The translations under genes and the position numbers were made by a program. Below the pieces are notes generated by a model. It did not search any database. It saw only the letters and a program-made list of their open reading frames with translations, and had not been told where the DNA came from. Positions 1 through 7,670 of a stretch of DNA of 46,828 nucleotides are shown here, in pieces (within the stretch, counting starts at the first letter, position 1; the number at the start of each line of letters is the position of its first letter). The DNA is from Bacilli bacterium (GTDB lineage Bacteria; Bacillota_I; Bacilli_A; RF39; UBA660), in contig CAKJXT010000082.1 of assembly GCA_918219625.1 (NCBI GenBank), positions 1 to 46,828 on the forward strand. The letters are read 5' to 3'.

Positions 1-556
1 GTTCTACTCCTATTCCATCTTCATACATAATTCCTAATTCTTTTAATGCAGATGAATGCCCACTTTTTGCAGCTTGTTTATAATATTCAAGAGCTTTTTT
101 ATAGTCTTGTTCTACTCCTTCTCCATTATAATACATATAGCCTAAATTATTTAGCGCAGCAACATTTCCTTTTTTGGCGGCTTGTTCGTAGTATTCAAGA
201 GCTTTTTTATAGTCTTGTTCTACTCCTTCTCCATTATAATACATATAGCCTAAATCTCTTTGCGCTGATGCATAACCTTGATTTGCCGATTTTTCATAGT
301 ATTCTAATGCTTTTTCATTAATTCCTTTTTCTTGGAAAATTTTGCCTATGAGATATAATGTCCCGGAACTATAAATATCCACTGAAGGTAGAATTGTGTT
401 ACTAATTTTTGGGTTTATTTTAACGAATATTGAGTTTTTTATATTATCCAAAGTTCTCTCTTTCCAATGTTTATTAATATAATCTATATCTTCTGGTGTT
501 AAAAATTCTATACCTTTATTATTTATTTTATAGTTAATTATTTTTACTTCATCCAT
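1..556 (-). CDS. Sel1-like (TPR-type) repeat protein, 3' end cut by window
   Basis: A reading frame starts at the ATG at 556 (MDEVKIINYK), with AGGTGA just upstream, and runs off the left edge without a stop. After about 75 residues without repeats come tandem 36-residue Sel1-type units of the pattern ALEYYEQAAKKGN..ALNNLGYMYYNGEGVEQDY. Sel1 repeats are alpha-helical solenoids that mediate protein-protein contacts. No signal peptide or TM segment is visible, so it is probably cytoplasmic. Two consecutive repeats are identical over 64 nt (84-147 and 192-255), a sign of recent repeat duplication or conversion. The specific partner is unknown. Confidence 0.85.
   Translation of the reverse strand, partial: MDEVKIINYKINNKGIEFLTPEDIDYINKHWKERTLDNIKNSIFVKINPKISNTILPSVDIYSSGTLYLIGKIFQEKGINEKALEYYEKSANQGYASAQRDLGYMYYNGEGVEQDYKKALEYYEQAAKKGNVAALNNLGYMYYNGEGVEQDYKKALEYYKQAAKSGHSSALKELGIMYEDGIGVE
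84..255 (-). repeat. 64-nt direct repeat inside the Sel1 gene
   Basis: Positions 84-147 and 192-255 are identical in sequence and 108 nt apart, exactly 36 codons. The repeat therefore coincides with one Sel1 repeat unit and stays in frame. Confidence 0.85.
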
Positions 557-601
557 ATATTCACCTACTATACTAATTATAACAATTACTCTTTTTTATG
601 T

Positions 602-628
602 AAAGTAAAAGGAAACTAATTTGTTTCC
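602..628 (-). terminator. Intrinsic terminator after the membrane-anchored hypothetical
   Basis: On the minus strand GGAAAC, a six-base loop and GTTTCC are followed by a T-rich run. The stem overlaps the stop codon of the gene that ends at 616. Confidence 0.7.
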
Positions 629-1212
629 TCTCCATAAATATCTCTATATGAGTCTAATACCCATTCATTGTTTTCTTTTATTATTGTTGCGTATCCAGTG
701 AATGTTTCTCTTGGATTTAATGTATTTTCTATTGTTCTATATGTTCCTTCTACTTCTATTTTTTGATTTGTTTGATTGAATTTTGTTATTTCAAAACTAT
801 TCTTTTCATATTCTAGTGAGCTTCTTTCTATTGACCAGCAGTATAGTTTATCATTTTTTTCTAGGAAGTTTTTAATAATATTGTCTTCTATGTATTTTTT
901 TGATAGGAATGTTTTAAAGTAGTTATTTGCTTCTTCTTTGGTATTAAATGTTTTTGTTTTGAAATAGTATACTTCAAATACATCACTATAGTCTAATTCT
1001 CCACAGTATGTTGATGATAGTTTATCATATACACTTGTGTAGTATTTTTCCATTATTTCTTTTACTCTTTCTTTTGAGTTTGCTTCATTTATATTTATTT
1101 CTTCTTTTATTTGTGGTTCGTATTTGTTTTTTATAAGTGCATATGATATGAAGCATATAATTAAAAATACTAGTACTATTAGTTCTATATTTATATCGTT
1201 ATGTTTACTCAT
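616..1212 (-). CDS. Membrane-anchored hypothetical protein, possibly IseA-like
   Basis: This 198-residue protein has one N-terminal hydrophobic segment (residues about 11-27, VLVFLIICFISYALI) with no lipobox, so it is probably a membrane-anchored extracytoplasmic protein. The rest is polar, with alternating strands and helices and a C-terminal GYATIIKENNEWVLDSYRD segment. That layout recalls small inhibitors of cell-wall DL-endopeptidases (IseA/YoeB family), but the match is weak and I do not assign the function. Its start overlaps the stop of the upstream DUF2779 gene by 4 nt, so the two are co-transcribed. An intrinsic terminator follows. Confidence 0.7.
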   Translation of the reverse strand: MSKHNDINIELIVLVFLIICFISYALIKNKYEPQIKEEININEANSKERVKEIMEKYYTSVYDKLSSTYCGELDYSDVFEVYYFKTKTFNTKEEANNYFKTFLSKKYIEDNIIKNFLEKNDKLYCWSIERSSLEYEKNSFEITKFNQTNQKIEVEGTYRTIENTLNPRETFTGYATIIKENNEWVLDSYRDIYGEETN

Positions 1213-2666
1213 ACTACCTCCTTTAGTTTTTCATATATTTTTACCATTGCGTATGTGTCTAATTCACAGTATCTTAGAAGTCTTTCTCTTATATAAGATT
1301 GTTCTTCTTTTGATTTATTTATTAAGTCTTGAAATGATGCCATTGCTTCTCCACCATTATGTATTAGGTCTAGGTTTTTATAGTTTAGACTTTCTTCATT
1401 TGGAAATAAAGCTGGTAGGACATATTTTATTGAGTATGATCCATGCATGTCTTTTGTGTAGTAGTATCCTTTTTGAAATGGTATCATTAAGTCTTTTATA
1501 TTATCATGTATGTTCATAAGTTTTTCTTTTAAGTCTGGGTATAATTTAGCTAGTTTTTTTATCACTGTTTTTTCAAATCCCATATTGTATGCGAGTGTGG
1601 TTACATCTTTTGGTATATCTTTTATTAGTTGTTCAGCTAGACTTCTTCTTGGATCTATTCCTGATTCAGCTAAAAATTCTTTATGTTTTAGTTCTTTATC
1701 TAGAATATGTAGTGAGTATTGAAATGGAATTTGTTCATATGGACTTACATAGTCATATAGTGGGATTGGCATTTGATATGTTTCAAAGTCTAAAAAGTAT
1801 AAAGGTTCTTTTAGTGTATCTAAGAATTCTTTTATTTTTTCTTTATCTATGTAGTCTGCTTTATTATATAGTTCATATTCTATTGTTCTTTTATAGTTTT
1901 CATTTAAATCTTCTTTTAATAGATCTTCGTAACTATATATTCCTTTATTGTATAGTTTTAGTTTTTGTTTTGTCTGCATTCTTTTTATATTAAATACATT
2001 TTTTTCTGGTAGATGTTTTGTGCAGTATTTAAAGAATGGACATAGATATGGGCTAAAGCAGTTTTCATCTATTTCTTTTAGTTCTTCTTTATTTTCTACA
2101 TATTCATTTATTTCTTTAATATTTGTTTTTACTTTTTCTTGTAAATCTATTACTTCTTTTGTTATGTCATTCTTTTTAAATAGTTCGTCTAAGTCTAAGT
2201 CTCCTATTCTTACATATTCACTATTTATGTGTACTAAGTATACTTTTTCTACTTTTAGTCCTAAATTTGTTAGTACGTAATACTGATATGATGCATCATT
2301 TATATATACATCTTTTAGTTCTGTTGAACTTTTTATTTCATATATTTCATATTTATTGTTTTGTTTTTTTAATATATCTACGCTGCAGAAGTTATTTTTA
2401 TAATTAAATGATGCTTCTGTTATTATTATATCTTTATAGCTTTCTATCGTGTTTATTGTGTCTTCTATCATTTGGCTTAAGTTTTCAGTATATTCTATAT
2501 TTATATGGCTTCCAAACATGTATCTAGCTACTTCATGGATATTATTACCTTGTTCTAGGATTCTATCGTTATTTTGTTCTTCCATTTCTTCTGGTTTATG
2601 TTTTTCTAGCCATAGCATTTTTTTACATTGTATACCTCTACAGTATGATGATTTTGATAGATTCAT
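1209..2666 (-). CDS. DUF2779 protein (PD-(D/E)XK / RNase H-like nuclease-like)
   Basis: The N-terminal half starts with NLSKSSYCRGIQCKKMLWLE and has a Cas4/RecB-like core: an SVDIL strand near residue 90, then EIYEIKSST, consistent with PD-(D/E)XK D...ExK residues. Cysteines in FSPYLCPFFKYC (about residue 215) could bind an Fe-S cluster. The C-terminal half begins PLYFLDFETYQMPIPLYD, an RNase H/3'-5' exonuclease-like DFE motif, and ends with YCELDTYAMVKIYEKL. This is the DUF2779 layout; the cellular role is not established. I start at the ATG at 2666 because an upstream in-frame GTG (2675) lies inside the AGGTGG ribosome binding site. It overlaps the next gene by 4 nt. Confidence 0.85.
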   Translation of the reverse strand: MNLSKSSYCRGIQCKKMLWLEKHKPEEMEEQNNDRILEQGNNIHEVARYMFGSHINIEYTENLSQMIEDTINTIESYKDIIITEASFNYKNNFCSVDILKKQNNKYEIYEIKSSTELKDVYINDASYQYYVLTNLGLKVEKVYLVHINSEYVRIGDLDLDELFKKNDITKEVIDLQEKVKTNIKEINEYVENKEELKEIDENCFSPYLCPFFKYCTKHLPEKNVFNIKRMQTKQKLKLYNKGIYSYEDLLKEDLNENYKRTIEYELYNKADYIDKEKIKEFLDTLKEPLYFLDFETYQMPIPLYDYVSPYEQIPFQYSLHILDKELKHKEFLAESGIDPRRSLAEQLIKDIPKDVTTLAYNMGFEKTVIKKLAKLYPDLKEKLMNIHDNIKDLMIPFQKGYYYTKDMHGSYSIKYVLPALFPNEESLNYKNLDLIHNGGEAMASFQDLINKSKEEQSYIRERLLRYCELDTYAMVKIYEKLKEVV

Positions 2667-2698
2667 ATTTACCACCTATTATAATTATATATTTTTAT

Positions 2699-2721
2699 TG
2701 AAAAAAACTCAATATATTGAG
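2699..2721 (-). terminator. Intrinsic terminator after the lipoprotein gene
   Basis: A perfect 14-nt palindrome, CTCAATATATTGAG, is followed by seven or more T on the minus strand, just past the stop at 2729. Confidence 0.85.
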
Positions 2722-2728
2722 CCTTTTG

Positions 2729-3157
2729 TTATTTAGTATTTATATATTTATTTATCCATTTTTCAAATTCATGTACATCTTGATATTTTTGTAAGTCTTG
2801 ATCTTTATTTGCATTTAAATAACTTATTATCTTTCCTTCTTTTACTATTATTACTGATGGTGCATATTTAACTTTGTTATATAGTTTTGTATTTTTGAAT
2901 TCTTTAAATGGCATTGATAGAAAGTCAATTTTATATTTTTCCATATATTCTTTAAATATTTTGTCACATGGTATTTCAAATGAACAATAGTTATTATATG
3001 TATACAAAATATATGTTTCATTTTCTAGATTTTCTAATGAATTAATTGTTATGAATTTTCCTTCATTATAATATTTTTCTGTTAGTGTTATTTTTTCTTT
3101 TTTTTGACATCCTATTAATATTAATAATGGGATTAATAGTATTAGTAGTTTTTTCAT
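2729..3157 (-). CDS. Thioredoxin-like lipoprotein
   Basis: MKKLLILLIPLLILIGCQ is a clear lipoprotein signal with the lipobox LIGC, so the mature protein should be lipid-anchored on the outer face of the membrane. The remainder (142 residues in all) has a short thioredoxin-like pattern: NETYILYTYNNYC, then FEIPC five residues later, then YAPSVIIVKEGKII, which resembles the cis-Pro strand. The cysteine spacing (CSFEIPC) is wider than the canonical CxxC, so redox activity is uncertain. It overlaps the rhodanese-like gene by 1 nt (TAATG) and is its only operon partner. Confidence 0.8.
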   Translation of the reverse strand: MKKLLILLIPLLILIGCQKKEKITLTEKYYNEGKFITINSLENLENETYILYTYNNYCSFEIPCDKIFKEYMEKYKIDFLSMPFKEFKNTKLYNKVKYAPSVIIVKEGKIISYLNANKDQDLQKYQDVHEFEKWINKYINTK

Positions 3158-3822
3158 TATTTCGCCTCTGTTAAATTCTTAAAGTCTATATCGTGATATG
3201 TTACTTTCCAAAAGTCATATTTATTGTTGTTTTTTATTTCTATATTGTTTTTACCATTGTAATACCAATATCCACCAACATTATATATTTTATTTTCATC
3301 CCATCCTAGTGATACTAATAGTTGTTTTGTCATTCCTGCGTATCCACCACCACCGCACATTAGGAATATATTTTTGTCTTTTGGGAAAAGGTATTCTAAT
3401 ATTTCTAATGATTCTTTGTAGTTTGCTTTATATGTTCCATCTTCTTTTTGGGTAAATAAAGTTTTTCCTTTATAAGAGTCTCCTACTTCTTTTGGTAATC
3501 CTTTTACTTCTGTTAAATATGGATAAGGTACTACTTCAAATCCTTTTACTATTCCTGATAGATATGAGTCTCCACCTATTGCTTCATAGTTTCCTGGGTC
3601 TTTTAACATTCTCATATCTCTGTATACAGAGTCTTCTCTACCTAGATAATTATCTATTGTTTCTTCATTTATATTTTTATCTATACCAAGTTGTCCTCTT
3701 TGTCCTTCTGTTATAGATGGTTTGGGTAATGTTTTTAGTTTTGTTTTATTTGGAATCATGTATCCTATTATTATTCCCAATAAAAGAGTTATCGTTATTG
3801 ATATAATTGTTTTAGTTTTCAT
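3157..3822 (-). CDS. Membrane-anchored rhodanese-like protein
   Basis: An N-terminal TM anchor (about residues 5-22, TIISITITLLLGIIIGYMI) is followed by an extracytoplasmic domain. IFLMCGGGGYAGMTKQLLVS, near residue 155, matches the rhodanese active-site loop: a strand, the nucleophilic Cys, then a helix. GWDENKIYNVGGYWYYNG follows, as in rhodanese domains (NV.GG...W). Rhodaneses transfer or sense sulfane sulfur. It is translationally coupled to the thioredoxin-like lipoprotein, so the two may form an extracytoplasmic thiol or sulfur exchange pair; that is inference. The start has a good GGAGG-type site. Confidence 0.8.
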   Translation of the reverse strand: MKTKTIISITITLLLGIIIGYMIPNKTKLKTLPKPSITEGQRGQLGIDKNINEETIDNYLGREDSVYRDMRMLKDPGNYEAIGGDSYLSGIVKGFEVVPYPYLTEVKGLPKEVGDSYKGKTLFTQKEDGTYKANYKESLEILEYLFPKDKNIFLMCGGGGYAGMTKQLLVSLGWDENKIYNVGGYWYYNGKNNIEIKNNNKYDFWKVTYHDIDFKNLTEAK

Positions 3823-3851
3823 TTTCTTACCTCCTTATAGTGTAATTATAG

Positions 3852-3875
3852 CAAAAGAAGTAGACTATTGTCTAC
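3852..3875 (-). terminator. Weak intrinsic terminator after the two-TM protein
   Basis: GTAGAC-aatA-GTCTAC on the minus strand overlaps the stop codon at 3865-3867 and is followed by TTCTTTT, an imperfect T-run. Confidence 0.55.
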
Positions 3876-4842
3876 CTCTTGTATATACTTTACTTAATTT
3901 TGAATTTCTGCTATTGCGTTCTTGCTTTTCTTGTTTTCTTTCATATTTAGGCAAAATTATCCCTTGATTTAATGTTGATAATTGTGTTGGTTTCACTTTC
4001 ATTTTTAAGTCCAATGGTTCATTTGGATTAAAATGATATTCAAACCCTTTAGGTGCCTTTGTTTGTGCTGGAGATGTTAATATTAATAGATTGTTTTTAC
4101 TAACTTCTAGGCTATTTAATTTATCCTTTTTCAAGCTTTTTGCGCTCTCTATTTTTCCTGAACGTTCTTTATTTAACTCGTGTGTTATAAATGCTGTTCC
4201 TGCTCCTAATGAGATTGGTCCAAGTATAGTTAATCCTTTTAATAAAAGGGAGATTTCTTCAATTGATTTTAACACATAATTTATTCCCAATACATAACTA
4301 ATTGTCATAACTATAAAACAAATTGCTGCAATAATATATGATTTTTTTATTTTATGTTCATTTGATTCTATTATTTTTTGTTGTTTGTTAATGTACAAAT
4401 TATCATCTATTATATCTATTAACTTTCTCTTAATATCAGGATTAGTTATTGGTGTTTTGATTTTAAATTTTTTTTGGTATTTTTCCAATTCTTTTATAAA
4501 TTCTAAGGTATCATATTCATCATTTAATTCACAATTTGTAAATTCTTTTTTGGGTTTGTCACAAGTATCAATAAATTCTCTTACTAAACCTTTTATTTTT
4601 CTTATTTGTTCATTATATTTATCTTTTAGCTCTTTTTCTACCTTTGTCAAACCGCTAATGTTTAATGCGATTTCATTAGTTAAAGTTATCATTCTTGTTT
4701 TTAATATTCTTTTTTTATTTTCTTTTTTTATCTCATAAACAAACATTTCAACTGTCTTTTTATCATAATTATCTTCTGTAATTTGTGGTAGGCTTATGAT
4801 TGTTTCTTTATCAATAGTTATATAAGTTCTTTTTTCTTCCAT
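3865..4842 (-). CDS. Hypothetical protein with two central TM segments
   Basis: This 325-residue protein has a highly charged N-terminal helical region (residues 1-165, coiled-coil-like around 55-95). Two TM helices follow (IIAAICFIVMTISYVLGI and LLLKGLTILGPISLGAGTAF, about 172-215). The polar C-terminal tail ends in a basic SKVYTRGRQ. A signal peptide is absent, so both ends are probably cytoplasmic. I recognise no family. It has its own upstream AT-rich promoter region (4843-4887) and a terminator-like hairpin at its stop, so it is probably monocistronic. Confidence 0.75.
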   Translation of the reverse strand: MEEKRTYITIDKETIISLPQITEDNYDKKTVEMFVYEIKKENKKRILKTRMITLTNEIALNISGLTKVEKELKDKYNEQIRKIKGLVREFIDTCDKPKKEFTNCELNDEYDTLEFIKELEKYQKKFKIKTPITNPDIKRKLIDIIDDNLYINKQQKIIESNEHKIKKSYIIAAICFIVMTISYVLGINYVLKSIEEISLLLKGLTILGPISLGAGTAFITHELNKERSGKIESAKSLKKDKLNSLEVSKNNLLILTSPAQTKAPKGFEYHFNPNEPLDLKMKVKPTQLSTLNQGIILPKYERKQEKQERNSRNSKLSKVYTRGRQ

Positions 4843-4887
4843 ATTATCAGTCCTTTTGTTGTATTATAAAATTATTTTGTTTTTATT

Positions 4888-5736
4888 TCAATATTTTTGA
4901 ACACACTTTCCTATTTTTTCTCCAACTTGTACTAATGTTTCTATATTATCATTGCTATTTTTAATAATGTCGTTATCTAGTTCTATATTATTTATAACTA
5001 TTACTACTGTACTTGCTCCTGGTAGAAAATATCCTTTTTCTTCACCTTTTTTAAATTCTTTTTTATTATGATTAATTATTTTACCTATCATCATAGCGCC
5101 TACTTCCATATATATAATTTGTCCAAAGTTTTTTGTTTGTAGTATGCTGTATTCTCTATGATTTTCTTTATATATTTTGTATTTTTTAGAAGTGTCACTT
5201 ACTGTATGATATTTTCCTTTTATTGTTTTTGTTTTTATAGTTTTACCATCGTCTATATAGTGAAATCTATGATAGTCATCTACTGCAAGTCTAAATATTA
5301 ATATATATCCATTTTTATATTGTTCTAGATTTTCATTATCGAATAATTCATCTAATGTATATTCTATATTTTTTATGTTTATTTTTAAATTATCTTTTAT
5401 TTTATATGCTGATAGTTTTGAGTTACATGGACTTATTAGTGTATTATTATCTTTTTCTATTTTTATTTCTTTTAGTTTTCTTATAAAGAATTCATTGAAT
5501 GTTTTATAGTCTTTTCCTTCATATAGATTCATATCTATATTGTTTTTTATTATGAATTTATTTATTTTTAATTTACTTAGTTTTGTTTTATTGAATATTC
5601 CATATATTTTTGATATTGGTTTTGATGTAGCAATTTTTAATAATATTTTATTATTATATATTGTTTTTAATGGTTTTTCTCCTATGTGTTTTATTTCTAC
5701 TATTTGTTTAGTAGTTCTATTGTATGCTTTTGTCAT
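4888..5736 (-). CDS. psd: Phosphatidylserine decarboxylase
   Basis: The enzyme decarboxylates phosphatidylserine to phosphatidylethanolamine at the membrane and carries a pyruvoyl cofactor formed by self-cleavage. Family motifs are in order: FNEFFIRKLK near residue 80, the LAVDDYHRFH region with Asp/His of the processing triad near 150, VGAMMIGKI near 215, and the cleavage region FLPGASTVV near 242. The usual LGST/GGST site reads GAST here, but the Ser that becomes the pyruvoyl group is retained. The length (282 aa) is normal. Its ATG overlaps the pssA stop by 4 nt, so substrate maker and user are co-translated. Confidence 0.93.
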   Translation of the reverse strand: MTKAYNRTTKQIVEIKHIGEKPLKTIYNNKILLKIATSKPISKIYGIFNKTKLSKLKINKFIIKNNIDMNLYEGKDYKTFNEFFIRKLKEIKIEKDNNTLISPCNSKLSAYKIKDNLKINIKNIEYTLDELFDNENLEQYKNGYILIFRLAVDDYHRFHYIDDGKTIKTKTIKGKYHTVSDTSKKYKIYKENHREYSILQTKNFGQIIYMEVGAMMIGKIINHNKKEFKKGEEKGYFLPGASTVVIVINNIELDNDIIKNSNDNIETLVQVGEKIGKCVQKY

Positions 5737-6326
5737 ATAACTAGTATTATTGTTCCTATTATTCCAAGTATTAGTAAGAATATAAGCGCTTTATTTTTAG
5801 GTTTAATAACTTTTATGTTCAAAACAAATAGTATAGCAACTATTAAGATAACTAGTGTATATATTGTATTAAATATGTTTGGATTTAGTATTCTTGATAA
5901 TAAGTAAAATCCAGGAAATATTATTGCAGAGGATGTTACTGGTAGTCCTGTATAGTATTTCTTTGGTGTATTAGTTGCGCTTAGATTGAAATTAGCAAGT
6001 CTCGCTACTGCAAACATACCATATATAAAGTATATTATTATGTGGTATATTTCTGTTAATCCCATTCCGTAAAAAATTATTACTGGAAATGCTCCAAAAC
6101 TATATGTATCTATTAATGAGTCTAGTTGTATTCCAAATTCAATTTCTTCTTCTGTTCTTTTACACTTACGCGCAACTGTTCCATCAAACATATCACATAT
6201 TCCTGATATTACCAAACAAGCCATTGCATAACTTATTTTATTATTAAATACTAGATAAATTCCTATTGTTGTTGATAGTAATCCTAAGTAGCTTAATATT
6301 ACTGATTTATTCCATTTTCCTATCAT
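5733..6326 (-). CDS. pssA: CDP-diacylglycerol--serine O-phosphatidyltransferase
   Basis: It makes phosphatidylserine from CDP-diacylglycerol and serine in the membrane. The CDP-alcohol phosphotransferase motif D-G-x2-A-R-x8-G-x3-D-x3-D is visible as DGTVARKC, EFGIQLDSLID (about residues 48-72). About six TM helices make up the rest of the 197-residue protein. The ATG has an AGGAGGTAC site upstream. It is followed with 4-nt overlap by psd, forming a two-gene phosphatidylethanolamine operon. A terminator after the metK-like gene separates it from upstream transcription. Confidence 0.95.
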   Translation of the reverse strand: MIGKWNKSVILSYLGLLSTTIGIYLVFNNKISYAMACLVISGICDMFDGTVARKCKRTEEEIEFGIQLDSLIDTYSFGAFPVIIFYGMGLTEIYHIIIYFIYGMFAVARLANFNLSATNTPKKYYTGLPVTSSAIIFPGFYLLSRILNPNIFNTIYTLVILIVAILFVLNIKVIKPKNKALIFLLILGIIGTIILVI

Positions 6327-6395
6327 GTGTACCTCCTAATTCTTACAACATATCTATTATATCATTTTTATTTATGTTTTTTAAATATTAATTTT

Positions 6396-6421
6396 AAAAA
6401 AAGGAGATTAATATAATCCCC
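6396..6421 (-). terminator. Intrinsic terminator after the metK-like gene
   Basis: GGGGATTA-tat-TAATCTCC followed by seven T on the minus strand. The stem includes the stop codon of the gene ending at 6408, so that gene is a single-gene unit. Confidence 0.85.
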
Positions 6422-7190
6422 ATTCTGCTAATTTTTCAAATCCGCCTATTTCATTTATGTAGTTTTTTGCTATTTCGACTATTTCACTATATGGTTTTCC
6501 GTCTACATATTCATCTCCTATTGCGCAGCTAATGTTTATTTCTTTGTTTTCTTTTTGTGCTTTTAAGAATGCATATATATTTATTGAGACGTCTGCTTTT
6601 GATAAATCTTTTCCGTGTAGTCCCCCACCTGTTACTGATTCTGCCATGTCTGATCCTAGTTTTCTATTTACAGCTCCACAGTCTACATTTTGTCCTCCAG
6701 TCCATTCTCCCAATGGATTTATTATTGCGTGTGGGTATGTTTTTTTTAGTTCTTTTGTTTTTATATTACTTTGGCATATCACTAATTTATTATTATCTAA
6801 TATATATTTGCCATCTGATGGAATCATATTGTATATATTTCTAGCTATTTTTGATAATTCTTTATCTTCTTTTCTTAGTGGCATTCCTTTAAATATCCCG
6901 TTATCTCCACATCTTATTTTTTCGTTTTGATTATTTGCTAGATGAATGTCTTGTTCAACTGTTTTTAGATTTAGTTCAAGGTTGCCTGCTATTCTTTTTA
7001 TAATATTATTTATTTCTGTTTTTTTGAATTTTTCACTTGTTTCAATAATAATATTACATTCTCCATGTCCTAATAGTATTTCTACTGCTATTTTAGGGTT
7101 TTTATTTTTTTTGTATGCCAAGTCTACTATAGCTCCTGCTATTCTGTCTGCAAGTTTATCTGGATGTGACGGATTAACTTTTTCTATCAT
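6408..7190 (-). CDS. Compact S-adenosylmethionine synthetase-like protein
   Basis: It probably joins ATP and methionine to form S-adenosylmethionine. Visible MetK-type motifs are HPDKLADRIAGAIVD (residues 9-23; the HPDK ATP/methionine site), a degenerate NPLGEWTGGQNVDCGAVNRK (about 161-180; MetK has GG.MGD.GLTGRK), and GGGLHGKDLSKADVS (about 190-204; MetK has GGGAFSGKDPTKVD). The protein has 260 residues against about 380-400 in classical MetK, short in both the central and C-terminal parts. No other metK is in the window. A SAM-I riboswitch directly upstream strongly supports a role in SAM or methionine metabolism; the exact reaction is inferred. Confidence 0.85.
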   Translation of the reverse strand: MIEKVNPSHPDKLADRIAGAIVDLAYKKNKNPKIAVEILLGHGECNIIIETSEKFKKTEINNIIKRIAGNLELNLKTVEQDIHLANNQNEKIRCGDNGIFKGMPLRKEDKELSKIARNIYNMIPSDGKYILDNNKLVICQSNIKTKELKKTYPHAIINPLGEWTGGQNVDCGAVNRKLGSDMAESVTGGGLHGKDLSKADVSINIYAFLKAQKENKEINISCAIGDEYVDGKPYSEIVEIAKNYINEIGGFEKLAEWGLY

Positions 7191-7224
7191 ATTTACCTTC
7201 CTTTCTTAATCCTATAACATCCTA

Positions 7225-7348
7225 TAAAAAAACACCCAAGATAACTCTTGAGTATTAAAAGTTACCTTATAGATCTAGCATTACCACCTAACTTAATAGG
7301 TTGGTGCGACTTCATAGGGCTAGTCCCTCCATCGCTCTTTATAAGATG
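7225..7348 (-). ncRNA. SAM-I (S-box) riboswitch with intrinsic terminator
   Basis: Read on the minus strand, P1 is CTTATA (7340-7345) pairing with TATAAG (7266-7271). Between them lies the S-box core GGAGGGACTAGCCCTATGAAG and CACCAACC, plus a P3/P4-like CCTATTAAGTTAGG hairpin. Downstream, ACTCAAGA-gtta-TCTTGGGT plus T7 (7225-7253) is a terminator. GGTAACT just after P1 can pair with AGTTATC inside the terminator, giving the antiterminator. SAM binding should stabilise P1, free the terminator and switch off the metK-like gene 35 nt downstream. Confidence 0.95.
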
Positions 7349-7385
7349 TTATTATTATTATAATATTTTTTGTTTTTTAATTCAA

Positions 7386-7670
7386 CTATATATCTTCTAT
7401 ATTTATCCAATCTTGATTAATATTATATATAGTTTCGCGATCTTCCATTCTTATTAATTTTTTTACTTCTTCAAAGTCTTTTAGGAAGAAATCCACTTCA
7501 TATATTAATAATTGATCAATATTCTTTATTCCTATATATCTTAGATAGTTGATTATATTTGTTATGTTTTCTTGATTGCATTCGAATGACATACTTATTG
7601 ATTCACTGTTTGTTTCAATTATTTTATTAATTGTTTCTTGGTTTATTCCCAATTCTATTAAATATTTCAT
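7386..7670 (-). CDS. Small helical-repeat protein (mTERF-like unit)
   Basis: This 94-residue protein has no signal or TM segment. It reads as two to three helical units: YLIELGINQETINKIIETN, then ITNIINYLRYIGIKNIDQLL, then FFLKDFEEVKKLIRMED. The spacing of G-I and L-L residues recalls mTERF-type helical repeats and the repeats of the preceding 567-residue protein. Its ATG overlaps that gene's stop by 4 nt, so the two are translationally coupled. No function is known to me. Confidence 0.7.
   Translation of the reverse strand: MKYLIELGINQETINKIIETNSESISMSFECNQENITNIINYLRYIGIKNIDQLLIYEVDFFLKDFEEVKKLIRMEDRETIYNINQDWINIEDI

Noticed and set aside
46..321. Plus-strand open frames such as 46-321, 1124-1519, 2449-2736, 13271-13684 and 28833-29174
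   Set aside because: They are Leu/Phe/Ser-rich mirror images of minus-strand genes, lack ribosome sites and show no domain.
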